DNA of 64,000 nt from Bretschneidera sinensis (GCA_023935145.1 CM043697.1:45362501-45426500); one strand, 5' to 3'; shown: positions 1 to 10,784, numbered from the stretch's first letter. Notes: a model not told the origin generated them from the sequence alone. Made by a program: numbers and translations.

Positions 1-174
1 TAAACAATCAAGGAAACTCTAATAAACCATGAAAAACAAATTAGGAAAAATCTACAGTAATGAAAATAAATAATAAAAAAAACAATCAAGGTGAAATTTA
101 TTTATTATTATTTTTTCAAAAATTTCAAGAATGAAATAAGGATCACAAGAAGCACAAAAATCAACTAGAATCAC

Positions 175-192
175 TCCCTAGCAACGACGCCA
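175..192 (-). other. Primer-binding site of element E (tRNA-Asp type)
   Basis: On the minus strand TGGCGTCGTTGCTAGGGA follows the LTR end by a few bases. It differs at three positions from the complement of the plant tRNA-Asp(GTC) 3' end, the usual primer of Athila/Tat-type gypsy elements. It fixes the orientation of the element. Confidence 0.7.
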
Positions 193-200
193 AAATTTGG

Positions 201-1617
201 TGTGCTGGCGTAGGCAACCAAAATTAAAACCTATACTCCTAAAAATACATGTAGTAGTGTGAGTAAGGATGGTTCCCACAGAGAGTATCTAGCCTAATTT
301 TATGCTACGTAAACAAGGATGGGGGGGATTTGAGTATAACAAAAATAATTTTAAGAAAAACAACTAATGAACAATTCAAATTGAAGTATCGAAATCAATC
401 AAAAGAACAAACCTTTGTCTAAGTCAATATCCACCATCGAAATTTTACAACTGATCATCGATGCAAGTATATGTCAATTCACACTTTGAATATTCACCAT
501 TGGAATTATTTTCCTATCTCTCCTTAGTCGCAGTTAATTAGAAAACAAGTGATCTGATTAACCTTAACTACTAAACAACCCAAGACAAGTGCTAAAGGTT
601 TAATCTAATAGCAACCTTAAGAATTAGAGAGATCGATGAAGCTAAACAACATAAGCACATGCGATTGCATTTCATTTAGTCGAGCGTTCTTCCTAAGATC
701 TAACAATTTCTGACGCAGTAAATCATTAAATCTTAGTTGCTTCACAAATTAGAGGGATCAAACAATTACGGATTTGATATCTAACCTAACAGTAGATTGC
801 AATGAATAATAAACTAGTAGACCTCCTAGTAATTAAATGAGACAATCATTAAAATAGGGACAAAAAAACATTTGATACTTAAAGCATAAATTGAACAATA
901 AAAACAGATTAGATCTCACAATTTTATTGATTTCGAGGCTTCCGTTTCCTTCGACCAATTATAAAAGTTTAGCCACGTAGGGCCATGATGAAAACTCGAA
1001 GGAGAAGTTAGAATATAGGGGAGAGAGAGGCATCCCTGAAGTTTGATGATTTCTCCCCTCTTATACACATTATTTTCAGTATTGGAAACCTACAAGGTCT
1101 CCTAAAAATATTCTAAGTATTATCCTAAAATAGCGATATCCAAATCTGACTAATTTAAGGAAAATATTAAAAATAAAATAAAGTCATAATATAACTAGGA
1201 AACTGGTGTTTTCAACATTAATTTTCATGCACCATATATGGAAACTTCCGAAAATAAACCACGTCAAATCAGCGTATTAGAATTGCAGGCTAAAGGACTT
1301 TCCAGAACTGCAACAGTGCAGGTGCAGCAACTCCAAGCCCGATTTCGACCTTGATGCAACTAGTATCTCTCAAAACATAAAAGTTGTATAGATTTTTCTT
1401 GGTGTTCCGTAGCATCTTGAATCATCTCAATTAGAGCTCAGATTACGAAGCGATGTCAAAACTGTCTGAAATCGCCTAATTAGTTTCGTTTTGCACTTAA
1501 CGCCTCCATTTGCAACCTAAATCAAAATATAAGAATAATGAGTACATTTAGGCACCAAATGAGTATAAAAAAACTAAACATTAGGGGAGAAAAATAAGAC
1601 ATTTTGCATTCTCATCA
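201..1617 (-). repeat. 5' LTR of gypsy element E
   Basis: About 1.42 kb, read on the minus strand as TG...CA. The end at 1617 is fixed by the resumption of B gag sequence at 1618, and the end at 201 by the adjoining primer-binding site. On the minus strand a TATA-like GTGTATAAGAGG lies around 1055-1066, a plausible LTR promoter. No coding sequence is seen in it. Confidence 0.75.
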
Positions 1618-1737
1618 ACAATCACTTGGGGTGATGATGAAGAAGAAGAATCTTTGGACAGTGATGTTGGATATGAAGAAATTACCAATCTTTGCATGAT
1701 GGCAATTGATAATGAAAATGAGGTAACAAATTCTTCC
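1618..1737 (+). pseudogene. gag fragment of element B, 5' piece
   Basis: The plus strand reads in frame as an acidic stretch (WGDDEEEESLDSDVGYEEI...) that matches the middle of the gag of element A, just after its zinc knuckle. Continuity is broken on the left by LTR E (ends 1617) and on the right by element A (starts 1738). The same frame resumes at 12053, proving that both are insertions. Confidence 0.85.
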
Positions 1738-2314
1738 TGTAGCTCGAGGTTTCAACCCAAGAGGGGGGGGGTGAATTGGGTTTTTAAAAATTTTTGCGGA
1801 ATTTATATAAGTTTATAAAAACTGATAAGCGACAAATAATTAATACAAGTAATAAGCTGTAAATAAAGAGTTTAAGGAAAGAGGATGCAAACACAGTTAT
1901 AGTGGTTCGGAAATATCGAATTCGTTCCGACCCTACGTCCACTCTCTTCAAGGAACTCCTTGAAGTAATCCACTAAGAAAACTTAGTCGCACAACTTAGC
2001 CGGGTGTTGCACAAACCGTGCACAAATAATTTACAGGAATTGCTTAAATCGAAAAATCCCCTTCCTTTCGAAAGTTTTCCCTTCCTCTCGGAAGTAATCC
2101 CTTTACAAAGATGGTGTAAAGTAAAAGGTAGAGAGACAGCAAATGAAAGCTTATTACAACAGAAATGTCTCTCTTTTAAAGTAAAGCTTGAAGAAATGGC
2201 TCAACAAGATTATTTCAAAGCTTTTTGTGTTTCAAGAGTATAAAAACTTGATTATATGAGATCAACTCTTTTTGAATATGTGCTTCTTCTTATTGAATGC
2301 TTTGCTGAATGGGT

Positions 2315-2321
2315 TTATATA
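2315..2321 (-). promoter_or_regulatory. LTR TATA box (element A, 3' LTR)
   Basis: The minus strand reads GCTATATAAACCC at 2311-2323, about 95 bases downstream of the palindrome cluster. Its position in the LTR fits the U3 promoter. The same site recurs at 11374-11380. Confidence 0.7.
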
Positions 2322-2416
2322 GCAATCAATTAATATGGCCGTTTTGGACTTTAATTTGAAAAAGATTTACTTTAAAACGTTCAGATTTGGAGTCCAACGG
2401 TCATATTTTTGAATTA

Positions 2417-2681
2417 CCAGTCGACTAGGTCGAGATACCAGTCGACTAGGTTCACTTGAAAAATACTCGTTTTCAGACCTTCTGGGTATCCAGTTGACTG
2501 GTATATATCATCCAGTCGACTGGGGACTTTCTGTCCATTTTACCAGTCGACTGGGTTGATTCATCCAGTCGACTGGAAACTTACTGGTCAAAGTACCAGT
2601 CGATTGGGTTGTTTCATCCAGTCGACTGGGTACCTTCTGACCTATATACCAGTCGACTAGTATATGTACCCAGTCGACTGG
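2417..2681. repeat. Palindrome cluster CCAGTCGACTGG in LTR
   Basis: Ten copies of the self-complementary 12-mer CCAGTCGACTGG or one- to two-base variants (CCAGTCGACTAG, CCAGTTGACTGG, CCAGTCGATTGG) within 265 bases, with irregular spacers. It lies directly upstream of the LTR TATA box in transcription order. Short ORFs here read QSTG/PVDW/SRL peptides only because of the motif, and are not genes. Confidence 0.9.
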
Positions 2682-2988
2682 GTTGTTTTCCAACCCAGTT
2701 TTTCTTTTGTTTTTCATTAAAAACATTTAAAAATAATGGTTTTAGAAAAACCTTTTGTGTTTAAGCCATTGAACAAGCAAATAAAATGTATAAGTGAGAC
2801 TTACATTGGTTCTAAACCTTAAGACCTATACTAGATCTTCAGTCTTCACTTGATACTTGATTTGGTTCGAGTTTTTGCACTTTGTTCCTTGGTTGAATGT
2901 GTTTGATCCTTAATACAACTTAGTTTAAACATGTTAGTTAAACAACAGTTGTGTTTTGCCATCATTAAAATACGGGCGAGGGTCAACA

Positions 2989-3002
2989 ATCTCCCCCTTT
3001 TT
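2989..3002 (-). other. Polypurine tract of element A
   Basis: The minus strand reads AAAAAGGGGGAGAT immediately before the 3' LTR, the expected plus-strand priming site of reverse transcription. A matching tract precedes the 3' LTR of element B at 21631-21645. Confidence 0.8.
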
Positions 3003-3659
3003 GATGATGACAAAACTAATAATGTAAAAACAGTTTTAAAAACTAAGTGTTAAGATTTTACAAAAATTTGGACAGAGTCTCCTCTGTTTTTCGAGTAAAA
3101 CCACCCTGTAAACAAGCAAACACAGTTTATATTTCTTTCAACCAATCTAGAATTAAACTCAACCAATCAATAAACATTTTTACAAAGATATGGAGCAATG
3201 CTCCCCCTAAATCTATGCATTGGTTGCGTTTTACTTAGATTTTCTCGTTTTTCTCATTTTTCTCCCCCGTTTTGAAAACAATAAATAAAGGGGGCATAAC
3301 ATAAAAAATAAGCTACTTAGCCATTACAGTCAAATAGGTTATAAGAATACAAAGATTTACGCGAAGATTTGGCGTCATTCGAATTTCAGAATCCTTCCCG
3401 GGAAGAACCGAAAGTTTTTCAAGCATATAAGCATTTTATAGCAGTTTTAGTGACATAACAGAGTTTTAAAACAGTTCTAACATATCACAAATAGCGTAAA
3501 TAAATGAAAAAAATACGGTTAATAGTATTACATCATCATAGAGAAAAAGTCAATACAAGCAGGGCCTCATAGAGCCATAACTAAGAAAAACATACATGAG
3601 ATGTCCGTGCTATGTGATAAAAACTGGAAAAGCGCTAAGTATAGATAAAAGATAGAGAC
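3003..3659. other. 3' untranslated part of element A
   Basis: About 660 bases between the accessory ORF stop and the polypurine tract. AT-rich, with no ORF that resembles a protein. The corresponding stretch of B is 20958-21630. Confidence 0.6.
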
Positions 3660-4916
3660 TCATGGTGCGGGAGAGTCCGAGCTGTCACGAAGAAGTTCCC
3701 TAATCTCAGCTAGGGAACCCTCGGTGTGCTCTCGATGTAACTCGAAGTCGTCCCGTAGGTGGTCTATGGAGGAGCTCAGTCTCTGGTAATCAGACTGCAT
3801 GGACTGAAAATCAGACTCCATCGTCATCTGGAGACTCGTGATAGCTCGTAGGATGTCAACGTAACCAGTCTGACCAGTACTCGAGTCACCAATGGGAGGT
3901 GCTCGGGTATCCGTCTCTATCTCAGCAGCCGTATCAGCATCCTCATCACTGTCGCTCGCATCCTTTTGGATCTTTAGGCACTTTTCGGCCTTCGGATAGA
4001 GGAATCCGTCATGAATAGTACATCCCATCTTCTTCAGAGATGAGATGTTGATGATGTCCGTCAATCTGATATCCTGAGCCTCAGAGACAGGCAAAGGTAC
4101 CCGGAAGTGCTGAAGGATGAACGTAATGAGCATTCTATAAGGAAGACATCCGGAGTCGTTTGCTTCGCCGTTTATCATGTTGGCGAGCAGCAGAGGATAT
4201 ATATTGAAGTGGTGCCCAGATTTTAGGCACCAAATCAATACCGTATCTATTTTAGATAAATACCCTCGACTTCCGAGTCTTGGGTGGATGGTCCAACTGA
4301 CAATCAACTGAAACAACTTTGAGTCGAGGGGCAAGTCACTACATGTGTGAAATGTAGTGGGTCTGTACACATAGTTAGGGTCGCCCCTGACTATCCGACA
4401 GACCTCCTCAACTTCAAAGTTGTCTGGCCATCCATCCAGACTCCATTGAACCCCCCTTATAGGGATTCTCAGAATGTTCATCAAGAGGTCAGTGTTAACC
4501 TCAAACTCCACACCGCTAACTCTGGTTCTGAATCTCAGAGCTAGAGGACTGGGTTTCTCCAAGTTCGCATAGAACTGGTGAACCAGTCGCGGGTAATACT
4601 TTTCATGAATTCTGACCAGTGGGGTCAGATTTATTGCCTCAAAGGCTGGTAGAACATCGAAATTACCATGGCGAATAGAGTCAAAATCAACGACTCTACC
4701 CGTCATGATTTTCTTGTGACGGATTACAGAATTATACCTCTTATGAGCCGCTGGGTTGTAAAACAGAGTCTGCTCCAGCTTTGTTATGGGCTCCTTGCTG
4801 GATGATCCTGCTGCACCCTTCCCTTTCGACTCTGAAGCCGAAGGTTTTGAAGACCTTGGCTTTTTAGGCGCATTAGGTCCACTTGTTGTGAGTTTAATAC
4901 GGATTTTGTCACTCAT
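3660..4916 (-). CDS. Accessory ORF of copia element A, intact
   Basis: A 418-codon intact ORF between pol and the 3' LTR, same strand as pol, starting with ATG at 4916. The N-terminus is basic and Ser/Lys-rich (about residues 1-45), followed by a compact central domain with the motif HQFYANL, a GVEFEVN stretch and the triad SKIDTVLIW (about residues 95-270). An acidic linker comes next, then a C-terminal heptad-like helix (about 350-410) that suggests a coiled coil. I recognise it as resembling proteins annotated in plants as 'putative plant transposon protein domain'; that is from memory and no function is known. It sits where SIRE elements have an env-like ORF, but I see no signal peptide or membrane segment. 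A decayed homologue lies in B at 16072-20957. It is the only ORF of A besides gag that is unbroken, which suggests selection or recent acquisition. Confidence 0.85.
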   Translation of the reverse strand: MSDKIRIKLTTSGPNAPKKPRSSKPSASESKGKGAAGSSSKEPITKLEQTLFYNPAAHKRYNSVIRHKKIMTGRVVDFDSIRHGNFDVLPAFEAINLTPLVRIHEKYYPRLVHQFYANLEKPSPLALRFRTRVSGVEFEVNTDLLMNILRIPIRGVQWSLDGWPDNFEVEEVCRIVRGDPNYVYRPTTFHTCSDLPLDSKLFQLIVSWTIHPRLGSRGYLSKIDTVLIWCLKSGHHFNIYPLLLANMINGEANDSGCLPYRMLITFILQHFRVPLPVSEAQDIRLTDIINISSLKKMGCTIHDGFLYPKAEKCLKIQKDASDSDEDADTAAEIETDTRAPPIGDSSTGQTGYVDILRAITSLQMTMESDFQSMQSDYQRLSSSIDHLRDDFELHREHTEGSLAEIRELLRDSSDSPAP

Positions 4917-5128
4917 TTTGGAGAAATCTGGAGTTTTTTGAAAAAAAAGATTTTGGTAAAAATGAGAGATTTTAACCGTAGAAAGTTAAAAATCTCTTTA
5001 GGAATGTGTAGATCGGTGTGTTTAGAAGGGATTTAGATGGTTTTTGGATCAATATAATGAATTTTTCTAGAGAGAGAAAGCTTGGGCTATTTGAAAATGG
5101 CGTAAAAATGGCGAAAATGAACAATCCC

Positions 5129-5135
5129 TTTTATA
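5129..5135 (-). promoter_or_regulatory. TATA box upstream of accessory ORF
   Basis: The minus strand reads TCTATAAAAGGG around 5127-5138, immediately downstream of a palindrome cluster and about 210 bases before the ORF start at 4916. The arrangement copies that in the LTR. A candidate internal promoter for the accessory ORF; function is inferred. Confidence 0.6.
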
Positions 5136-5146
5136 GAATCGCGATA

Positions 5147-5462
5147 CCAGTCGATTGGGGTCGATATACCAGTCGACTGGGTCCCTTTGAAAAGATGAAC
5201 AGTTTCTTTACCAGTCGATTGGGTAAACGTACCAGTCGACTGGGTAAACTGACAGTGAGTTACCAGTCGACTGGAGGACAAGAGGTATTAAAAAAAATTG
5301 GCTCCAAACAGGATTTGATCTTATAGACGACTGGAGAAGACTTACCAGTCGTCTGGAAGTTTTGACAGAGAGTTACCAGTCGACTGGATCAAAATTACCA
5401 GTCGACTGGAAAAACAGGCAGAGACTTACCAGTCGACTGGAGCACATTTACCAGTCCACTGG
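5147..5462. repeat. Palindrome cluster upstream of accessory ORF (A)
   Basis: About ten copies of CCAGTCGACTGG and close variants in 316 bases between the end of pol (5603) and the TATA box of the accessory ORF. It is the same motif as in the LTRs, but the flanking and spacer sequences differ, so it is not a simple LTR fragment. Confidence 0.9.
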
Positions 5463-5602
5463 ATCCTGAGTAAAATTCCAGTCCTGAATTTTTTAGCACG
5501 ATTTTGTTTATCTATGACATTTTTGAGTGAAGGGCATAATTAAACATGGATTAATACTCTATCACTCAATGTCAAACATGCAAATAATGAAATGAGATGC
5601 AA

Positions 5603-8600
5603 TCAAACATTCAGTTTATCAAAATCAAGAAATCCCATCAACATTCTAATCTTACAAAAACTAGCTTCACTTAAGGGTTTTGTAAGAATATCAGCTTGAT
5701 CTTCTGAAGGTATAAATTCTAATCTTATATCACATTTTTTAGCATGATCTCTTAGGAAATGATGTCTAATCTCTATATGCTTGGTTCTAGAGTGTTGAAT
5801 AGGATTTTTGGTTAGGTTGATGGCACTAGTATTATCACAAAATATAGGAATATTTTTTAGACTCATGCCATAGTCTTCTAGTTGTTGTTTCATCCATAGT
5901 ACTTGGGCACAACAACTGCCAGCTGTTACATATTCCGCCTCAACGGTTGATAGTGCAACTGAATTCTGTTTCTTGGAGAACCAAGAAGTTAACATAGCAC
6001 CTAAGAATTGGCATGTTCCACTTGTGCTTTTTCTATCTAACCTACATCCAGCAAAATCAGCATCCAAATATCCTACTAGCTCAAAAGATGATTCTCTAGA
6101 ATACCATAATCCTATGGTCTGGGTCCCTTGTAGATATCTAAGGATTCTTTTTACTGCAACTACATGTGATTCCTTAGGATTAGATTGAAATCTAGCACAC
6201 ATGCATACACTGAACATTATATCAGGTCTACTTACAGTCAAGTACAGTAAAGCACCTATCATGCTTCTATAATATTTAGAATCTACAGTTTTACCTCCTT
6301 CATCAAGATCAAGTTTGGTGGTTGTGCTCATAGGCGTTCCAATTGGCTTTGAGCTTTCCATCCCGAACCTCTTTAGTAGATCTTTGATGTACTTTTGTTG
6401 ATTGTTGAAGATACCTCCTTTTAGTTGCTTGATTTGCAGTCCAAGGAAGTAGGTAAGTTCTCCCATCATGCTCATTTCAAATTCACCTTGCATGCACTTT
6501 GCAAACTCTTGACACATAGATTCATTAGTAGCGCCAAATATAATATCATCAACATATATTTGAACTATCAAAGTGTCATTTTGTGAGTTTTTGTGAAGAG
6601 AGTTGTATCTATTCTACCTCTTACGAAATCATTATCAATCAAAAATTTACTTAGTCTTTCATACCATGCCCTTGGAGCTTGCTTCAACCCATATAGAGCT
6701 TTAGAAAGTTTATAGACATGATTTGGAAGACTTGGATTTTCAAATCCAAGAGGTTGTTCAACATATACCTCTTCTTCTATAAAGCCATATAAAAAGGCAC
6801 TTTTCACATCCATTTGAAATAGCTTGAATTTATTAAAGCATGCAAAGGCTAATAACATTCGAATAGCTTCTAATCTAGCTACGAGAGCATAGGTTTCATC
6901 AAAATCTATTCCTTCCTCTTAGTTATATCCCTTAGCAACTAGTCTAGCCTTATTTCTAGTTACTATACCATTTTCATCCATTTTATTTCTATATACCCAT
7001 TTAGTTCCAATAATTGAATGATCTTTAGGTCTTGGAACTAGTTCCCAAACATTGTTTCTCTCAAATTGATTTATCTCTTCCTGCATTGCAATTATCCAAT
7101 CATTATCTTTTTCAGCTTCTATAAATGTCTTAGGTTCTACTTGAGACAAATAAGCTACAAAATTGCAAATATTTCTAATGGAAGAGCGAGTTCTTACCCC
7201 TTGTGAAGGATCACCAATTACTTGATCAATTGGATGATGATTTACATACCTCCAATCCTTGGGTAGATTTTCCTCTTGTTGACTTGAGGATGGTTGGTCC
7301 AAATTTGGAGTTGCCATCCCTTCATTTATTTGAGAAGAACTCACTTTTGGGTCAACAATGGGAGTAGGAGTTTCCATTCTTGGAATAAAATCTGCATCAT
7401 CTTTAAAGGAAACTTCTCCACTACTCATTGGGTTAGATTCATCAATAGTTACATGCACAGATTCTTCTACTACTAGAGTTCTCTTATTGAAAACTCTATA
7501 AGCCTTACTAGTAGTTTAATATCCTAAAAATATCCCTTCATCGGTCTTGGAATCAAATTTACCCAAGTTAGTTTTATTGTTATTTAAGATGAAGCACTTA
7601 CTACCAAAGGCACGAAAATAGGAAATATTGGGCTTTCTCCCTTTCCATAGTTCATATGGTGTTTTATCAAGCAAGGGCCTTATCAAAATTCTATTTAAAA
7701 TATAGCAAGAAGTATTCACGGCTTCAGCCCAAAAATATTTTGGTAAATTATTTTCACAAAACATTGTTCTTGAAAATTCTTCTAGAACTCTATTTTTCCT
7801 CTCAACAACTCCATTTTGTTGAGGAGTTCTAGGAGCTGAAAAGTTGTGATTAATTCCATTTTCATCACAAAATTTTGAAAAGCTTTGATTTTCAAATTCT
7901 TTGCCATGATCACTTCTTATACTTGAAATACAAATTCCTTTTTCATTTTGTACCTTTTTGCAAAACTTTTCAAATCCTTTGAAAGCTTCATCCTTATAAG
8001 CAATAAAAATAACAAAGGTATATCTTGAATAATCATCAACAATAACAAGAGCATATTGATGGCCATCTAGACTAATGGTACTAATTGGACCAAATAAGTC
8101 TATATGCAAAAGTTCCAAAGGTCTAGAAGTTGAGACTATATTTTTTGCTTTAAAAGATATCATAGATTGTTTTCCCATTTGACAAGCATTGCAAATTTTG
8201 TCTTTCTCAAAATTGATTTTAGGAAGTCCAATAACTAAATCTTTTCTTGAAACAATTTTTAGCAAGTTCATGTTTACATGACCAAGCCTTCTATGCCATA
8301 GCCATTGATTTTCACTAAAGGCAGGAAAACATTTTTCATTAACGGAATGCAAAGATTTCAAATCAACTATATAGACATTTTCATGTCTATGGCCAATGAA
8401 TTTGATCTGGTTGCTCTTGATGTCTATAACTAGACAATGAGAGGTCTCAAATGTGACTTTATATCTTTTGTCACATAATTGACTAATGCTAAGTAAATTT
8501 GGCTTAAGGCCTTGTACTAGCAAAACATTATCTAAGGTTGAGAAATCATTACCGACTTTTCCATGCCCGATGATCTTTATTTTAGTATTGTCTCCAATGG

Positions 8601-8721
8601 TCACATGTCCACCATCTCTTAGAGTTAGCTCCTTGAATACGCTTTTATCACCGATCATATGCTTCGAGCAACCGCTATCAAGGTACCAACAGTTACCTTT
8701 CTCTTTGGTGTGAAGACAAAT
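5603..8721 (-). pseudogene. pol of copia element A (PR-INT-RT-RNH), broken
   Basis: Ty1/copia polyprotein downstream of gag in the same frame after an amber codon. In order: protease with YLDSGCSKHM, GAG-pre-integrase with WHRRLGHV, integrase with DDYSRY and the PQQNGVVERKNR block, RT with the YVDDIIFG active site, RNase H with CDNTSAINLTKNP and the HIEIRHHF block. Breaks: TAA at 7516-7518 after IFLGY, TAA at 6919-6921 replacing a Gln codon in GYNQEEG, and a one-base deletion near 6575-6585 just before the YVDD segment. These point to a once active element recently inactivated. The arrangement INT before RT defines copia. Confidence 0.92.
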
Positions 8722-8724
8722 CTA
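8722..8724 (-). other. In-frame amber codon between gag and pol (A)
   Basis: gag ends ...CVM then TAG, and the same frame continues directly into the protease (ICLHTKEKG...WYLDSGC). Element B has TAG at the same place (12979-12981). Readthrough or suppression is inferred, not shown. Confidence 0.75.
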
Positions 8725-10743
8725 CATCACACAAAGATATACGATAGCACTTTTAGGTACCCAAAATTTCTTGGGTCCTTTGGGGTTAGTCCTAGAAAAT
8801 ACGGTTCCTTTTGGGACCCATACTTTCTTAATATGAGGTGCTCTATGAACAAGTTGATGATGCATAGTCCTAGCATGATAGTCATAGAAATTTCTAGGAT
8901 GTCTTACATGTGAATTCCTATAAACCTTAGGATAATAGTTCCTAGGATACATGTTTCGATGGTAAGGAGTATGAAAATTCATGTCGTTTCTATAAAGAGT
9001 ATGATGATGCATTCTAGGATACCCATGATGATAATTCCTAGGATGAGCATGAGCAGAATACATTCTTTGATTATACACATTGTTCCTAGAATGAGCATGA
9101 TAATGATTTCTAGGATGTGTATTAGCATTTCTAGAATGAGCATACATATAACCATGAGTATTTTTAGAATGCTTCAATTTAGTATTATCATTTAAGTTTC
9201 TAGACTTCCTAGCATTTATCGAGGGAGTGCTTTTAACAATGCTAGGTGCTTTTGAAGTAGAAGCTTCATCTACACAAGAGGCTTTCATGAATAAGCTCTC
9301 TTTTGTTTTTTGTTTTCCCAATGGAGAATATCCTACACCAGATTTTCCTCCACTTAATCTTTGGGAAGAAAGCACTTCATCAAGTTTTTCTTTACCAAGC
9401 ATAAGTCTAGATATAGTGCTGTTTAATTCAGAAATTTTATTTTTCAAATTTTCATTTTCATCTTTAAGAAAATCTTGAGACGAATTATACAGTAAAGATG
9501 ATAATTTTTCTTTTTCTTCTCTAAGAACTATCATTTCTTTAGAAAGAGATGATACTTCTTTCTTAAGAACAGAATTTCTAGAATCAAATTTCTTTAATTC
9601 TTCATGCATTTCATTTATGACTTCTAGCAGTTCTTCACTACTAGTAACAATATTATTTTTTGAAGAGGGAGAAGATGTTACCTCACTTTCATCATCGATT
9701 GCCATCAAACAAAGGTTGACAATTTCTTCGTATCCGATTTCTTTGTCTGATGACTCATCTTCTTCGTCATCGCTCCAGGTAGTTGCTACCATAGCTTTCT
9801 TCTTGAAGCCCTTGTATGGTTTGCTTGAAACCAGACAGTCAGCTTTTATATGTCCTGGCTTCTTGCAGCCATAGCACATAAGTGGTTCCCTTTTTGAGGT
9901 GGGATCCTTTGAGTAAGGTTTCTTGCTTTTCTTCAAGAACCTATGGAATCTTCTGGTGATTAAAGCCATTTCACCATCCTCTTCACTGCTCTCTGCTTCT
10001 TGTTCTAATTCCTTTTCTTTGTTGCTTGTAGAAGCTTTGAGAGCAATTTGCTTTTTCTTCTTCTCATCATCATTGACGATGGGAGTCATTTCTTCCATCT
10101 CGTATGTCAATAATGACCCAAGCAGCATCTCAACATCAACCTTGTCAAAATTTTTGGCCTCCTGAATGGTTGTCCTCTTTGGTTTCCATTCTGGTAGCAG
10201 AGATCTTAAGATTTTTCTGGTTAGTTCAACTTCCTCAATATTCTTGCCAAGCAATTTTAAACCATTTATAATAGTAGTGAATCGTGAGTGCATTTCGGAA
10301 ATGGTTTCGTTAGGAGACATCTTAAAGGATTCATACTTAGAAATTAGCATGTAAATTTTAGACTTTTTTACTTCACTTGTTCCTTTATATGTGACTTGCA
10401 ATTTATCCCATATTTCTTTAGCAGAAACACATGCAGATATTTTGTTATATTCAGAAATATCTAATGCACAATGTAGCATGCTTGTTGCTCTGCTATTGAG
10501 AGACATTGTTCTACAATCCTCGTCAGTAAACTCAGTTTTGAGTTTAGGCATTGTATGAAGAGTCTCTCCAATAACTATTTCTTTTGAGGGAATTTTAGGT
10601 CCTTCTTCTATAATTCTCCATAGATTGTAATCTTGTCCTTCGACGAAGATTTTCATTCTATTTTTCCAATAGTTATAATTTGAGCCATTGAACAATGGTG
10701 GTTTAGTATAAGAGTGTCCCTCAGAGTAGCTATTTGCTGCCAT
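8722..10743 (-). CDS. gag of copia element A
   Basis: 673-aa capsid/nucleocapsid precursor, ATG at 10743 close behind the primer-binding site. The N-terminal block (about 15-60: KPPLFNGSNYNYWKNRM) and the following helical region are typical of plant copia gag (UBN2/DUF4219-type). A CCHC zinc knuckle CYGCKKPGHIKADC lies near residue 290, then an acidic stretch, a long Lys/Glu-rich coiled coil (about 370-480) and an unusual His/Arg/Asn/Tyr-rich tail (about 545-640) with repeated HPRN/HSRN motifs. It is open throughout and ends at an amber codon, with pol in the same frame. It packages element RNA in cytoplasmic virus-like particles (family knowledge). Confidence 0.9.
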   Translation of the reverse strand: MAANSYSEGHSYTKPPLFNGSNYNYWKNRMKIFVEGQDYNLWRIIEEGPKIPSKEIVIGETLHTMPKLKTEFTDEDCRTMSLNSRATSMLHCALDISEYNKISACVSAKEIWDKLQVTYKGTSEVKKSKIYMLISKYESFKMSPNETISEMHSRFTTIINGLKLLGKNIEEVELTRKILRSLLPEWKPKRTTIQEAKNFDKVDVEMLLGSLLTYEMEEMTPIVNDDEKKKKQIALKASTSNKEKELEQEAESSEEDGEMALITRRFHRFLKKSKKPYSKDPTSKREPLMCYGCKKPGHIKADCLVSSKPYKGFKKKAMVATTWSDDEEDESSDKEIGYEEIVNLCLMAIDDESEVTSSPSSKNNIVTSSEELLEVINEMHEELKKFDSRNSVLKKEVSSLSKEMIVLREEKEKLSSLLYNSSQDFLKDENENLKNKISELNSTISRLMLGKEKLDEVLSSQRLSGGKSGVGYSPLGKQKTKESLFMKASCVDEASTSKAPSIVKSTPSINARKSRNLNDNTKLKHSKNTHGYMYAHSRNANTHPRNHYHAHSRNNVYNQRMYSAHAHPRNYHHGYPRMHHHTLYRNDMNFHTPYHRNMYPRNYYPKVYRNSHVRHPRNFYDYHARTMHHQLVHRAPHIKKVWVPKGTVFSRTNPKGPKKFWVPKSAIVYLCVM

Positions 10744-10784
10744 TGGATCAACTCTAGGAATTTAAGCCTAATAAAGAGAACAAA

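Larger units (their letters stand above)
1..1617 (-). mobile_element. Gypsy-type LTR retrotransposon E, 5' end only
   Basis: The minus-strand 5' end of a Ty3/gypsy-like element whose body continues left of the window. Seen: a long LTR (201-1617) beginning on the minus strand with TGATGAGAATGC and ending GCCAGCACA, followed at once by a primer-binding site like the 3' end of tRNA-Asp. Only about 174 bases of internal leader are inside the window, with no coding sequence. It interrupts a gag reading frame of copia element B that resumes at 1618, so it inserted after B. ACAAT at 1618-1622 should be one target duplication copy; the other is outside the window. Athila/Tat lineage is inferred from the tRNA-Asp primer site only. 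Confidence 0.75.
1738..2988 (-). repeat. 3' LTR of element A
   Basis: 1251-bp LTR with TG...CA ends on both strands, near-identical to 10799-12047. On the coding (minus) strand it runs from 2988 to 1738. A palindrome cluster and a TATA box lie within it. The C-rich tract beside it at 2989 is the polypurine tract on the coding strand. Confidence 0.93.

Noticed and set aside
2417..5462. CRISPR-like array of short palindromic repeats
   Set aside because: Plant nuclear DNA, irregular spacers, degenerate repeats, inside LTR retrotransposons and in phase with LTR landmarks; no cas genes.
9617..10165. Plus-strand Ser-rich ORFs opposite gag of A
   Set aside because: Antisense shadows of the acidic and Lys-rich gag coding sequence.
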